Origin: Bacteroidota bacterium
GTDB taxonomy: Bacteria; Bacteroidota; Ignavibacteria; T3Sed10-11
Assembly (NCBI GenBank): GCA_007128495.1
Contig: SKXH01000108.1
Span: forward strand, 1-17,962
Direction: 5' to 3'
Length of the DNA stretch: 17,962 bases
The notes under the pieces were generated by a model, which searched no databases, was not told where the DNA came from, and worked only from the letters and a program-made list of their open reading frames with translations. Positions 1 to 7,317 of the stretch are shown here, piece by piece. Position 1 is the stretch's first letter. Every line of letters begins with the position of its first letter. The translations under genes and the position numbers were made by a program.

Positions 1-130
1 GGTCTACATCGTGATGTCGGAGGACGGGGATATGACATTGATACCCTTTTTCTTCAAAGAAATTTTTAAAATTATCCCAACACCACGAACCTCCCCACAT
101 ACCGTGAATCATTACAATTGTCTTTGACAT
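1..130 (-). CDS. alpha/beta hydrolase, N-terminal fragment
   Basis: The first 43 codons of a minus-strand gene are present; the rest lies beyond the window edge. The peptide opens with a hydrophobic beta strand (MSKTIVMIHG) followed by MWGGSWCWDNF. This is the typical first strand and oxyanion-hole loop (HG-x-W-G-G/x-S/H-x-W) of the alpha/beta-hydrolase fold, as in lipase, esterase and haloperoxidase-like members. The second strand (GYQCHIPVLRHHD) also fits the family. The nucleophile elbow and the Asp and His of the triad would be outside the window, so substrate and activity cannot be judged. The ATG at 130 is the only plausible start because the family signature begins directly after it. 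There is no clear Shine-Dalgarno site. The gene lies 40 bp downstream of the tandem-repeat array, in the same direction as the BCAM0308-family gene and the trp operon. Confidence 0.8.
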   Translation of the reverse strand, partial: MSKTIVMIHGMWGGSWCWDNFKNFFEEKGYQCHIPVLRHHDVD

Positions 131-170
131 TCGAATATTTTTGCTTTTTGTATAAAGAGAAAACTATTAA

Positions 171-470
171 GTGTCTAACAAACATGCCCGTCACTATCGC
201 TCTTAACTATTTAAAAAATGTAAGAATTTATATTTCCAAATCTTACGGTAAGTGACGGGCATGTTTCTAAGTGTCTGACAAACATGCCCGTCACTATCAC
301 TCTTAACTATTTAAAAAATGTAAGAATTTATATTTTCAAATCTTACGGTAAGTGACGGGCATGTTTTTAAGTGTCTAACAAATATGCCCGTCACTATCGC
401 TCTTAACTATTTAAAAAATGTAAGAATTTATATTTCCAAATCTTACGGTAAGTGACGGGCATGTTTTTAA
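171..470. repeat. three 100-bp tandem units, each with a 16-bp inverted repeat
   Basis: Three head-to-tail units of exactly 100 bp lie at 171-270, 271-370 and 371-470. Units 1 and 2 differ at 4 positions, 1 and 3 at 2, and 2 and 3 at 4. Each unit holds a perfect or near-perfect inverted repeat. In unit 1 the arms are AAACATGCCCGTCACT (180-195) and AGTGACGGGCATGTTT (251-266), separated by 55 AT-rich bases. Inside that loop a smaller pair, GTAAGA (220-225) and TCTTAC (241-246), can extend the fold. Unit boundaries read TTAA or CTAA. In unit 3 one arm base changes C to T (383), which as a plus-strand RNA keeps a U-G pair. The array sits between two minus-strand genes. The stop codon of the BCAM0308-family gene (467-469) is inside unit 3. 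It may act as a terminator or mRNA 3'-end structure, or be a palindromic repeat element amplified in tandem; the sequence does not decide. Confidence 0.95.
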
Positions 471-991
471 ATATGATTATCACGAACCCATTGCACCCGT
501 GCAAACTTCACGCCGTCGGAAAAACTATAGTGAATATCCCCTGAATATGCACGGTGCACTGCTTTGCCGAGACGCTGTGCGAGGCGCTCGGTCGTTGTTG
601 TAATTTCAATGCCTTTCTTTGTTTTTTTAACATGTACAATTCTGTCGAGCGGATTGTGATGCATAACTTTTTTTTCTTCGTTCCGGATAAGATTAAATAT
701 CTCATCGCTGTGGTCGCGGAGAAACGAGCCGCCGAGGGTAACAAGACCCAGCGGTACATTATCATTCTGTTTTCTGCAGGCGGGACACATTACTTCACCT
801 TGAATTTCTCTGTTGCCGTATAATCGTTTGGCCTCCTTTTCCTGGTACCATCGCTTATTCCAGTAAATCAAACCGCAGTCCTTACACCGGAGTGGTTCTT
901 TCATGCCCATTCCTTTCGGGGGCAAATACGGATCGTTTTCATTACGTAAATTGTTTCGAATTCCCTGTGAAGACTTAACGCGTTGTGTCAT
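467..991 (-). CDS. BCAM0308-family zinc-ribbon protein
   Basis: This 174-residue soluble protein resembles the uncharacterised family annotated as BCAM0308. Features that match my memory of the family are the DPYLPPKG segment, two cysteine pairs C36-x2-C39 and C69-x2-C72 that should bind one zinc, and the central LVTLGGSFLRDHSDEIFNLI and NEEKK segments. The C-terminal half contains ITTTTERLAQRLGKAVHRAY. Function is unknown. The zinc ribbon and the basic, Arg/Lys-rich N-terminus would suit RNA or ribosome binding, but that is inference. The start ATG at 991 is preceded by GGGGATC at short distance. The gene lies 187 bp downstream of trpA on the same strand with no obvious U-tract terminator between them, so read-through from the trp operon is possible. 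Its TAA lies within the first bases of the downstream repeat array. Confidence 0.8.
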   Translation of the reverse strand: MTQRVKSSQGIRNNLRNENDPYLPPKGMGMKEPLRCKDCGLIYWNKRWYQEKEAKRLYGNREIQGEVMCPACRKQNDNVPLGLVTLGGSFLRDHSDEIFNLIRNEEKKVMHHNPLDRIVHVKKTKKGIEITTTTERLAQRLGKAVHRAYSGDIHYSFSDGVKFARVQWVRDNHI

Positions 992-1178
992 AGTGATCCC
1001 CGCAAGTAATTGTGATTAAATATGGAATAGTTTTGTAGTACAAATTAATAGGTTGAATCGTATTTGGCAGGTATCCCTCCTTTCTCAGAAAATGAATATG
1101 AGGGAGCGAGTAAAAAACACACTCACTATCATTAATTGTAAAAATTTTCATCAAAGTCAATAGGGGATATGATATATT

Positions 1179-1982
1179 TTAATTATTATCCAAGCCCTCC
1201 CTTAAATCCCTCACAAACGCATTAATTTCAGGATAATAATCTCCGTTTCTTTGGTTTTGTATTCGTTTAATTAAAGCGCTTCCTACGATTATGCCGTCGG
1301 CGTGCGGGGCGAGGTCGTGTGCATCTTTTCCCGAAGAAATGCCGAAGCCGACAAGTATCGGATTATGGGTGATACATTTTTTGCACCGTTTTAAGTAACC
1401 GCTTACGTTATCCGACAGACCGTTGGTTTTACCCGTAACACCGGTCAGCGATACGCAATATACAAACCCTTCCGATGCAGCATCGATTTGTTTAAGCCGC
1501 TCATCGGAAGATGTCGGTGCTGCGAGGAAGATCGGTGCGAGATTATTATGTAATGCAAACTCACGATACTCTCCGGATTCTTCAACAGGAATATCGGGAA
1601 CGATCAATCCATCAACACCTTTAGTAGCTGCAGTTTTCATGAACTTTTCCATACCATACGCCATCACGGGATTCACATATCCCATTAACACGATCGGTAT
1701 GTCGGAATCTCTCCGAATCTTTGCGACTATATCGAATACCGTTGTGATAGTGACGCCGTTTTTTATTGCACTATCCGATGAGTGCTGGATGGTAGGACCA
1801 TCAGCAAGCGGATCGGAGAAGGGGATGCCGAGTTCAATAATGTCGGCGCCGGCTTTTTCGAGTGTTTTTACTATTGATGGTGTCGCGTCAATCCCGGGAA
1901 AACCGGCGGTGATAAATATCGAGAGCGCTTTCCGGTTTGTTTTACGGCATGTGTTGAGTATTTTATGTATGCGATTATTCAT
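1179..1982 (-). CDS. trpA: tryptophan synthase alpha subunit
   Basis: TrpA cleaves indole-3-glycerol phosphate to indole and glyceraldehyde 3-phosphate and passes indole to TrpB in the alpha2-beta2 complex. The 267-residue length is normal for the family. The catalytic acids are visible: Glu50 in the segment GADIIELGIPFSDPLADGP and Asp61 in the same loop. The phosphate-binding region is represented by VYCVSLTGVTG and by GFGISSG and ADGIIVGSAL near the end, all in the expected order of a TIM barrel. The start is 24 nt after the trpB stop and has no strong Shine-Dalgarno site. It is the last gene of the trp operon. No frameshift or missing active-site residue was seen. Confidence 0.97.
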   Translation of the reverse strand: MNNRIHKILNTCRKTNRKALSIFITAGFPGIDATPSIVKTLEKAGADIIELGIPFSDPLADGPTIQHSSDSAIKNGVTITTVFDIVAKIRRDSDIPIVLMGYVNPVMAYGMEKFMKTAATKGVDGLIVPDIPVEESGEYREFALHNNLAPIFLAAPTSSDERLKQIDAASEGFVYCVSLTGVTGKTNGLSDNVSGYLKRCKKCITHNPILVGFGISSGKDAHDLAPHADGIIVGSALIKRIQNQRNGDYYPEINAFVRDLREGLDNN

Positions 1983-2006
1983 AATATTTATTTTGTCATA
2001 GAATCA

Positions 2007-3206
2007 TTATGTATAGTGTAATTCCTTAAAGATCGTCCCCAGATCTTTTTCACCACGGCCGGACAAATTTACCACTACTGTCTCGCCGGCGGTTGTATCG
2101 GGGAGCAGCGTTCTTAAATATGCAAGTGCATGAGCGGTTTCGAGGGCGGGGATAATTCCCTCCAGTTGTGAAAGCTCACGCACCGCGTCAAGCGATTCTG
2201 CATCGGTAACGGATTCATAGCGTACTCTTCCGGTGTCTTTGAGATAGCTATGTTCGGGTCCCACGCCGGGGTAATCAAGTCCGGCGGAGATAGAGTGTGC
2301 GGGCATTACCTGACCGTTTGCATCCTGCAGGAGATAACTTAAATTGCCGTGCAATACTCCCGGTGTACCGAGTGTTAATGTCGCTGCGTGCTGTTGTGTG
2401 GTTATACCGTACCCGGCTGCTTCGACACCGATCATCGTCACCGAGTCGTTCTCGATGAACGGATAGAATAATCCGATCGAATTACTGCCGCCGCCGACGC
2501 ACGCAACAAGATAATCCGGCGATGAAATCTGCCGCTGTGAGAGTTGTTCTCTGGTCTCTCTGCCTATTACGCTTTGAAAATCCCTCACCATCATCGGGTA
2601 GGGATGGGGACCGACAACAGAACCGATCACATAAAAAGTATCCCTCACATTGGTTACCCAATCGCGGATGGCTTCATTGGTCGCGTCCTTTAATGTCTGT
2701 GTTCCTGAGTCGACGGGAATTATGTCGGCACCGAGGAGTTTCATCCGGTTCACGTTCGGTTCCTGACGCCGGGTATCCTCGCGTCCCATATATACGATAC
2801 AATCGAGACCGACCTTTGCCGCGACGGTTGCCGTTGCCACACCGTGTTGCCCTGCACCGGTCTCGGCAATAATTCTTTTCTTACCGATTTTCTTTGCAAG
2901 AAGCATCTGGCCGATAACATTGTTGATCTTATGGGCGCCGGTGTGACAGAGATCTTCCCGCTTTAAGAAAATTTTTGCTCTGTTGTATTTTTCAGTCAGC
3001 CGCGATGCGAAATATAACGGCGTCGGACGCCCGGCGAAATCAGCAAGCAGGGTATGATATTCATTTTGAAAGGTTTCGTCATTCTTTGCCCCGGTGTATG
3101 CATCTTCGAGTTCCTGTAATGCAAACATCAATGTTTCGGGAACATATTTCCCGCCGTATTTTCCGAAATGGCCGCGTATGTCGGGTTGTGTGTATGATTT
3201 CATCAT
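2007..3206 (-). CDS. trpB: tryptophan synthase beta subunit
   Basis: TrpB is the PLP-dependent half of tryptophan synthase and condenses indole with serine. The protein has 399 residues, standard for TrpB1. The PLP lysine is Lys93 in LCHTGAHKINN, the catalytic Glu lies in IIAETGAGQHG, and the phosphate-binding glycine loop is CVGGGSNSIG. The N-terminal GHFGKYGGKYVPETL signature is intact. Two adjacent ATGs (3206 and 3203) are possible starts; the stop of the upstream DAHP synthase gene ends two bases before the first, which suggests translational coupling. The short, TrpA-dependent type (TrpB1) is indicated by the sequence and by the neighbouring trpA, rather than the stand-alone TrpB2. Confidence 0.97.
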   Translation of the reverse strand: MMKSYTQPDIRGHFGKYGGKYVPETLMFALQELEDAYTGAKNDETFQNEYHTLLADFAGRPTPLYFASRLTEKYNRAKIFLKREDLCHTGAHKINNVIGQMLLAKKIGKKRIIAETGAGQHGVATATVAAKVGLDCIVYMGREDTRRQEPNVNRMKLLGADIIPVDSGTQTLKDATNEAIRDWVTNVRDTFYVIGSVVGPHPYPMMVRDFQSVIGRETREQLSQRQISSPDYLVACVGGGSNSIGLFYPFIENDSVTMIGVEAAGYGITTQQHAATLTLGTPGVLHGNLSYLLQDANGQVMPAHSISAGLDYPGVGPEHSYLKDTGRVRYESVTDAESLDAVRELSQLEGIIPALETAHALAYLRTLLPDTTAGETVVVNLSGRGEKDLGTIFKELHYT

Positions 3207-3208
3207 AG

Positions 3209-4264
3209 TTATTGATAGTTGGTTGATGTAATGTTTTCCGTAAGTTGTAATGGTATGGATCTATCAATTATTGCCGCCAGTTGTTCGAGTTTGTACAATA
3301 ATGATTTAAAGCGCTCCGGTTTGATCGATTGGTATCCGTCGGATAAGGCACGTTCCGGATCGTTATGGACTTCTACGATCAATCCATCGGCACCTGCGGC
3401 GATCGACGCCATCGACATAGGATGTACGCCGTCCCATCTGCCGATACCGTGACTCGGATCAACGATAACGGGAAGATGTGAAAGTTTTTTTATGACGGGT
3501 ATTGCATTTAAGTCGAGCGTATTGCGTGTGTAGGTTTCAAATGTTCGTATTCCCCGTTCGCATAAAATAATATCCGGGTTACCCTGGTGGGCAATGTATT
3601 CGGCAGCCATAAGCAGTTCTTCAATTGTTGCCGGGATACCCCGTTTTAATAAGATCGGTTTACCGGTACTTCCGGCCGCTTCAAGCAGAGCAAAGTTTTG
3701 CATATTCCGTGCCCCGATTTGTATGATATCGGTTACTTCTGCTACGATTGCAAGTGTTTCTTCACTACGTACTTCGGTTACAATATTTATGCCGGTACGG
3801 TTGCGTGCTTCATCAAGATAAGCGAGCCCCTTTTCCTTTAAGCCCTGAAAAGAGTAGGGAGATGTGCGCGGTTTAAATGCGCCGCCCCGCAGAAACTTTA
3901 CACCAAGTGATGATAACACATCGGCTATTTCTATAATTTGGTCACGATTCTCTACCGAACAAGGCCCGGCTATGATCGTTAATTCCTTACTACCGATGAC
4001 ACTCCCGTTAACATTGATCTCAGTGTTGTTGGGTTTGAACTCACGTCCCACCAGCTTGAACGGTTTTGAAACGGAAATAGCATCGGCGACGCCACCCATA
4101 GTTAAAAAGTGGGAGGGATCGATTTTTCCCTGATTGCCGGTAATACCGATCGCTATCCTCTGAGCTCCGCCGATCGCGTGCGGCGTAAAACCGAGCGCCC
4201 GTACTTTTTCTTTGACCGCTTCGATCTGTTCCGGCGTTGCGGTGGATTTCATTGATACCAACAT
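3209..4264 (-). CDS. aroF: 3-deoxy-7-phosphoheptulonate (DAHP) synthase, type I-beta with N-terminal ferredoxin-like domain
   Basis: This enzyme condenses phosphoenolpyruvate and erythrose 4-phosphate, the committed step of aromatic amino acid synthesis. Residues 1 to about 70 form the ferredoxin-like regulatory domain of the I-beta subclass (MLVSMKSTATPEQIEAV through MGGVADAISVSKPFKLVGRE), as in the Thermotoga enzyme, where it mediates feedback inhibition by Phe and Tyr. The catalytic barrel follows, with the metal-ligand cysteine Cys102 in AGPCSVE, the KPRTSPYSFQG loop, ILLKRG, CERGIRTFE and the metal-binding DPSHGIG. The length of 351 residues fits. AAGGAA lies about 8 nt before the start. 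It sits between trpF and trpB, 30 nt after the former and 2 nt before the latter, so it should share the trp attenuator. The gene symbol is the one commonly used for this subclass; effector specificity cannot be read from the sequence. Confidence 0.95.
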   Translation of the reverse strand: MLVSMKSTATPEQIEAVKEKVRALGFTPHAIGGAQRIAIGITGNQGKIDPSHFLTMGGVADAISVSKPFKLVGREFKPNNTEINVNGSVIGSKELTIIAGPCSVENRDQIIEIADVLSSLGVKFLRGGAFKPRTSPYSFQGLKEKGLAYLDEARNRTGINIVTEVRSEETLAIVAEVTDIIQIGARNMQNFALLEAAGSTGKPILLKRGIPATIEELLMAAEYIAHQGNPDIILCERGIRTFETYTRNTLDLNAIPVIKKLSHLPVIVDPSHGIGRWDGVHPMSMASIAAGADGLIVEVHNDPERALSDGYQSIKPERFKSLLYKLEQLAAIIDRSIPLQLTENITSTNYQ

Positions 4265-4294
4265 AGTGAGTTTCCTTTCGCTGTTAAATGCTTA

Positions 4295-4924
4295 TTAAAA
4301 ATCATTTCTCTGTATTTCCTGTAGAATCCCGAATAGCTTTTTCAGTTTTCGTTTATCTTTTTTCCCGGGTTCGGATTCAACACCGCTGTTTACATCTATG
4401 CCGGCGGGCTGCACGGTCTCGATCGCCCCGGTAATATTATCGGGAGTCAACCCACCCGATAGTATTATTTTGTGATTTTGTGCTGCCTGATGTGCAAGTT
4501 TCCAGTTTCCGGTTTTGCCTGTACCGCCGTAATAGTTTTTATCATACGTATCGAATACGAACGCATCGACGTTAAACGATTGCAAGGTTTCAAGGTCGTT
4601 AACGTTTACCGGACGAATTGCTTTCCATACTTTTACTGAATTATAATTGCAATCTACCGGCTGCTCGTTGCCATGAAGTTGGATGACTGATATTCCGCTC
4701 GTTCGAACGATTCTATTAATATCGGTGCGTGAATGATTAACAAATACGCCGACAGTTAGTAGATTTTCGGGTAATTGGTTTATAATCTGTGCGGCTTTTT
4801 CGGGCGCGATGTATCTCGGACTTTTTTCATAAAAAATAAATCCCAGTGCATCTGCACCGAGTTCGGCCGCTGCAAGTGCATCGTCATAGTTTGTAATACC
4901 GCATATTTTTTTAAAGCTCTGCAT
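4295..4924 (-). CDS. trpF: phosphoribosylanthranilate isomerase
   Basis: TrpF carries out the Amadori rearrangement of phosphoribosylanthranilate to CdRP, the third step after chorismate. The 209-residue single-domain barrel is a normal length. The general base Cys8 is in KKICGIT and the general acid is Asp125 in FVFDTYDKNYYGGTGKTGNW, both conserved. LSGGLTPDNI and GIDVNSGVES near the C-terminus supply the phosphate-binding loops. The gene is separate, not fused to trpC as in enteric bacteria. AGAGAGG lies just ahead of the ATG, 14 nt after the trpC stop. Confidence 0.97.
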   Translation of the reverse strand: MQSFKKICGITNYDDALAAAELGADALGFIFYEKSPRYIAPEKAAQIINQLPENLLTVGVFVNHSRTDINRIVRTSGISVIQLHGNEQPVDCNYNSVKVWKAIRPVNVNDLETLQSFNVDAFVFDTYDKNYYGGTGKTGNWKLAHQAAQNHKIILSGGLTPDNITGAIETVQPAGIDVNSGVESEPGKKDKRKLKKLFGILQEIQRNDF

Positions 4925-4938
4925 ATCCTCTCTGACGA

Positions 4939-5712
4939 CTATGTGTTAAATTCATTCAGCATACGTGCACCGTTTTTCATTAACGATTCGCCGATCAGTG
5001 CGCCATTCACCCCGAAGCTTTTTACTCGCCTTATGTCATCGGCGTTTTGTAAACCGCTTTCACTTATCACGAGAACATCGTCCGGTAATTGTTGTTTTAT
5101 TTCCTTTGTGTGATTGAGATCTACCGTGAATGTCCGTAGGTCGCGGTTATTAATGCCGATAAGTTTCATCGTATCAAAATCGATTTTTTCGATGGATCTT
5201 CTATCATAAACCTCGACGAGACATTCAAGTCCTATATCTGCAGCTCTCTTGTAGAGATTATTCAATTCGTTCTTTGTTAACACATCGGCTATTAACAGAA
5301 CCGCATCCGCTCCATAAGCTTTTGCTTCATATATCTGATATTCATCAACAATAAAATCTTTTCTTAAGACCGGTATGGTAGCTGTATTGCTCACGGATTC
5401 AAGATCAGACAACGATCCTCCGAAATATTTTTCATCCGTTAATACGGAGATAGCAACGGCACCGCTGCTTATGTATCGCGCTGTAATCTCGACGGGATCG
5501 ACATTGTCACTGATAATTCCTGCTGAAGGCGACTTCCGTTTGAACTCTGCAATTATACCGTAGCCGTTCGAACCGGAGCGAAATTGTTCAATTAATGAAC
5601 GCGGTTTTCTATTATAGGAAGCCCGCAATTTTAAAAATGAAAGCGGTCTCTCTTTTCTATGTGTAGATATTTCGCTCCGTTTATGGAGAACTATTTCCTC
5701 GAGTTTATTCAT
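4939..5712 (-). CDS. trpC: indole-3-glycerol-phosphate synthase
   Basis: TrpC closes the indole ring of CdRP with loss of CO2 and water. With the start chosen here the protein has 257 residues and begins MNKLEEIVLHKRSEI, the usual IGPS N-terminus. An in-frame ATG at 5736 would add eight residues and overlap trpD by 20 nt; it is less likely because those residues match nothing in the family. Catalytic segments seen in order are IIAEFKRKSPSAG, VLRKDFIVDEYQIYEA, LVEVYD, IGINNRDLRTF and VISESGL, the last two near the phosphate site. The gap to trpD is only 4 nt, indicating coupled translation. Confidence 0.96.
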   Translation of the reverse strand: MNKLEEIVLHKRSEISTHRKERPLSFLKLRASYNRKPRSLIEQFRSGSNGYGIIAEFKRKSPSAGIISDNVDPVEITARYISSGAVAISVLTDEKYFGGSLSDLESVSNTATIPVLRKDFIVDEYQIYEAKAYGADAVLLIADVLTKNELNNLYKRAADIGLECLVEVYDRRSIEKIDFDTMKLIGINNRDLRTFTVDLNHTKEIKQQLPDDVLVISESGLQNADDIRRVKSFGVNGALIGESLMKNGARMLNEFNT

Positions 5713-5716
5713 TGTA

Positions 5717-6730
5717 TTAATTGCTGTTCGATGCATCGATTAATTCTTTTAACTTTCGTAAAGCATTCCCCGAGTCGATAGATTCTTTTGCCATCTCTAT
5801 ACCCTCCTGCGGCGTGGATGCTTTTTCTCCGGCATACAATCCAAAGCCCGCGTTTAAGAGAACTATATCGCGGTGAGGACCGGCTTTTCCCCGGAGAATG
5901 TTCATTGATATTTCTGCATTCGTCTCAACAGTATCTCCCAACAATTCCGTCAACGGTGTTACAGAAAATCCATAATCATCCGGGGTGACCGTGTATTGCT
6001 GAACCGGTTGTCCGTATGCAGCTTCAAAGACATGCGTTTTGCCAGATAGGGATATTTCATCGATCCCATCCCCGGAATGTACGACAAGCACCCGTTGAGC
6101 TCCTAATTGTGAAAATACACGTGCGATCTTTTGAGCCGCATCAATGTTGAACGCACCCACCAATTGATTCTTAACATCTGCCGGATTAGTCATCGGTCCC
6201 ATCATATTGAACATTGTTTTTACGCCCAATTCACGCCGCGGTGTCGCGGCATATTTCATTGCGGGGTGATATGTAGGTGCGAAAAGAAAACCGATCCCGG
6301 TTTCGACAATGCACCGTGTTGCAAGTTCCGGCGGTGTGGTTATGTTAATACCAAGATAGTTTAAAAGGTCGGCGCTACCGCACTTGCTCGAGATGGAACG
6401 GTTACCATGCTTTGCAACGGAAGCTCCGGCACCGGCAACTACAAACGATGCGACGGTTGAAATATTAAACGTTCCTGAATTATCGCCGCCTGTTCCGCAC
6501 ATATCGAGTGCAGCCGTCCCGTTGAGATCGATCTTCAAAGATTTTTGGCGCATGACTTTCACACAAGCCGCGAGCTCATCTACTTCCTCACCTTTCATCT
6601 TCATAGCGGTAAGAAAAGCGCCGATCTGTGCATCGGTTGCTTTGCCTTCCATTATTGTGAGCATAGCCGCCGTTGCATCCTCCGGTGAGAGATGTTGGCC
6701 GTCGAGTAATTGTTGTATGTATTGTTTCAT
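5717..6730 (-). CDS. trpD: anthranilate phosphoribosyltransferase
   Basis: TrpD transfers the phosphoribosyl group of PRPP to anthranilate. The 337-residue length is typical. The PRPP-binding signature CGTGGDNSGTFNIST is present near residue 80, followed by the anthranilate-site motif KHGNRSISSKCGSADLL and the segment RRELGVKTMFNMMGPMTNP. The N-terminal helical domain (LSPEDATAAMLTIMEG) is complete. The gene is free-standing, not fused to trpG. Its ATG overlaps the trpG stop as ATGA (6727-6730). Confidence 0.97.
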   Translation of the reverse strand: MKQYIQQLLDGQHLSPEDATAAMLTIMEGKATDAQIGAFLTAMKMKGEEVDELAACVKVMRQKSLKIDLNGTAALDMCGTGGDNSGTFNISTVASFVVAGAGASVAKHGNRSISSKCGSADLLNYLGINITTPPELATRCIVETGIGFLFAPTYHPAMKYAATPRRELGVKTMFNMMGPMTNPADVKNQLVGAFNIDAAQKIARVFSQLGAQRVLVVHSGDGIDEISLSGKTHVFEAAYGQPVQQYTVTPDDYGFSVTPLTELLGDTVETNAEISMNILRGKAGPHRDIVLLNAGFGLYAGEKASTPQEGIEMAKESIDSGNALRKLKELIDASNSN

Positions 6731-7317
6731 AATGCTTTCCCTGAAGAAATGAGTGAATTATTTTCAAGCCAATTCTTTATAAGCTTTGGTCCTTCGGTGG
6801 TTAATATCGATTCGGGATGGAATTGAATCCCTTCCAGAGGGTACCGGTTATGCTTAACTCCCATAATGACACCGTCATCGGTTTCGGAGGTAATTTCCAG
6901 TTCAGGGACAAGTGTTTTCCGGTCGATGACAAGTGAGTGATATCGTGTTGCAATAAACGGATTTTCAAGGCCTTTGTACGAATCAGATTTGCCATGTTTT
7001 ACCATCGATGTTTTCCCGTGCATTAAGGATTCTGCTCTAACGATCCCGCAGCCGAATGCATAACCGATTCCCTGGTGACCGAGACAAACGCCGAGTGTCG
7101 GTATCTTTTTACCGAGCTTTTTTATCAGTTCAACAGTAATGCCGGCGTTCTCCGGTCTGCCCGGTCCGGGTGAAATGACAATGTGCGATGGCTTCCGTTT
7201 TTCTATCTCATCCACCCGGATCATATCGTTACGTTCTACCTGCACTTCATCGTGTTGTGCGAGGATTTGGACGAGATTGTAGGTGAATGAATCGTAGTTA
7301 TCGAGTACGAAGATCAT
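6727..7317 (-). CDS. trpG: anthranilate synthase component II (glutamine amidotransferase)
   Basis: TrpG hydrolyses glutamine and feeds ammonia to TrpE. The protein has 196 residues, a single class I amidotransferase domain. The triad is intact: Cys78 in GVCLGHQGIG, His167 and Glu169 in IQFHPES. The oxyanion segment ISPGPGRPENAG is also present. An identical fold is used by PabA in folate synthesis, and a bifunctional TrpG/PabA role is possible if no pabA exists elsewhere. Its position directly after trpE, with a 4-nt ATGA overlap at 7314-7317, makes anthranilate synthesis the main role. Confidence 0.96.
   Translation of the reverse strand: MIFVLDNYDSFTYNLVQILAQHDEVQVERNDMIRVDEIEKRKPSHIVISPGPGRPENAGITVELIKKLGKKIPTLGVCLGHQGIGYAFGCGIVRAESLMHGKTSMVKHGKSDSYKGLENPFIATRYHSLVIDRKTLVPELEITSETDDGVIMGVKHNRYPLEGIQFHPESILTTEGPKLIKNWLENNSLISSGKAL

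Noticed and set aside
171..470. Integron attC-like sites in the 100-bp units (GTCTAAC fits the RYYYAAC box).
   Set aside because: The opposite end reads GTTTCTA or GTTTTTA, not GTTRRRY. There is no cassette gene between units and no integrase in the window.
171..470. CRISPR array.
   Set aside because: The whole 100-bp unit repeats without unique spacers, and there are no cas genes.
554..823. Plus-strand frames opposite the BCAM0308-family gene and the trp genes.
   Set aside because: They are antisense shadows of well-supported genes with low-complexity translations.
975..1160. Small minus-strand reading frame between trpA and the BCAM0308-family gene (about 58 codons from the ATG at 1151).
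   Set aside because: It overlaps the next gene start, resembles no family I know, lacks a ribosome binding site and lies in AT-rich DNA where such frames are common. It cannot be excluded.
5713..5736. Upstream ATG for trpC overlapping trpD by 20 nt.
   Set aside because: The eight added residues match no IGPS N-terminus; MNKLEEIV at 5712 does.
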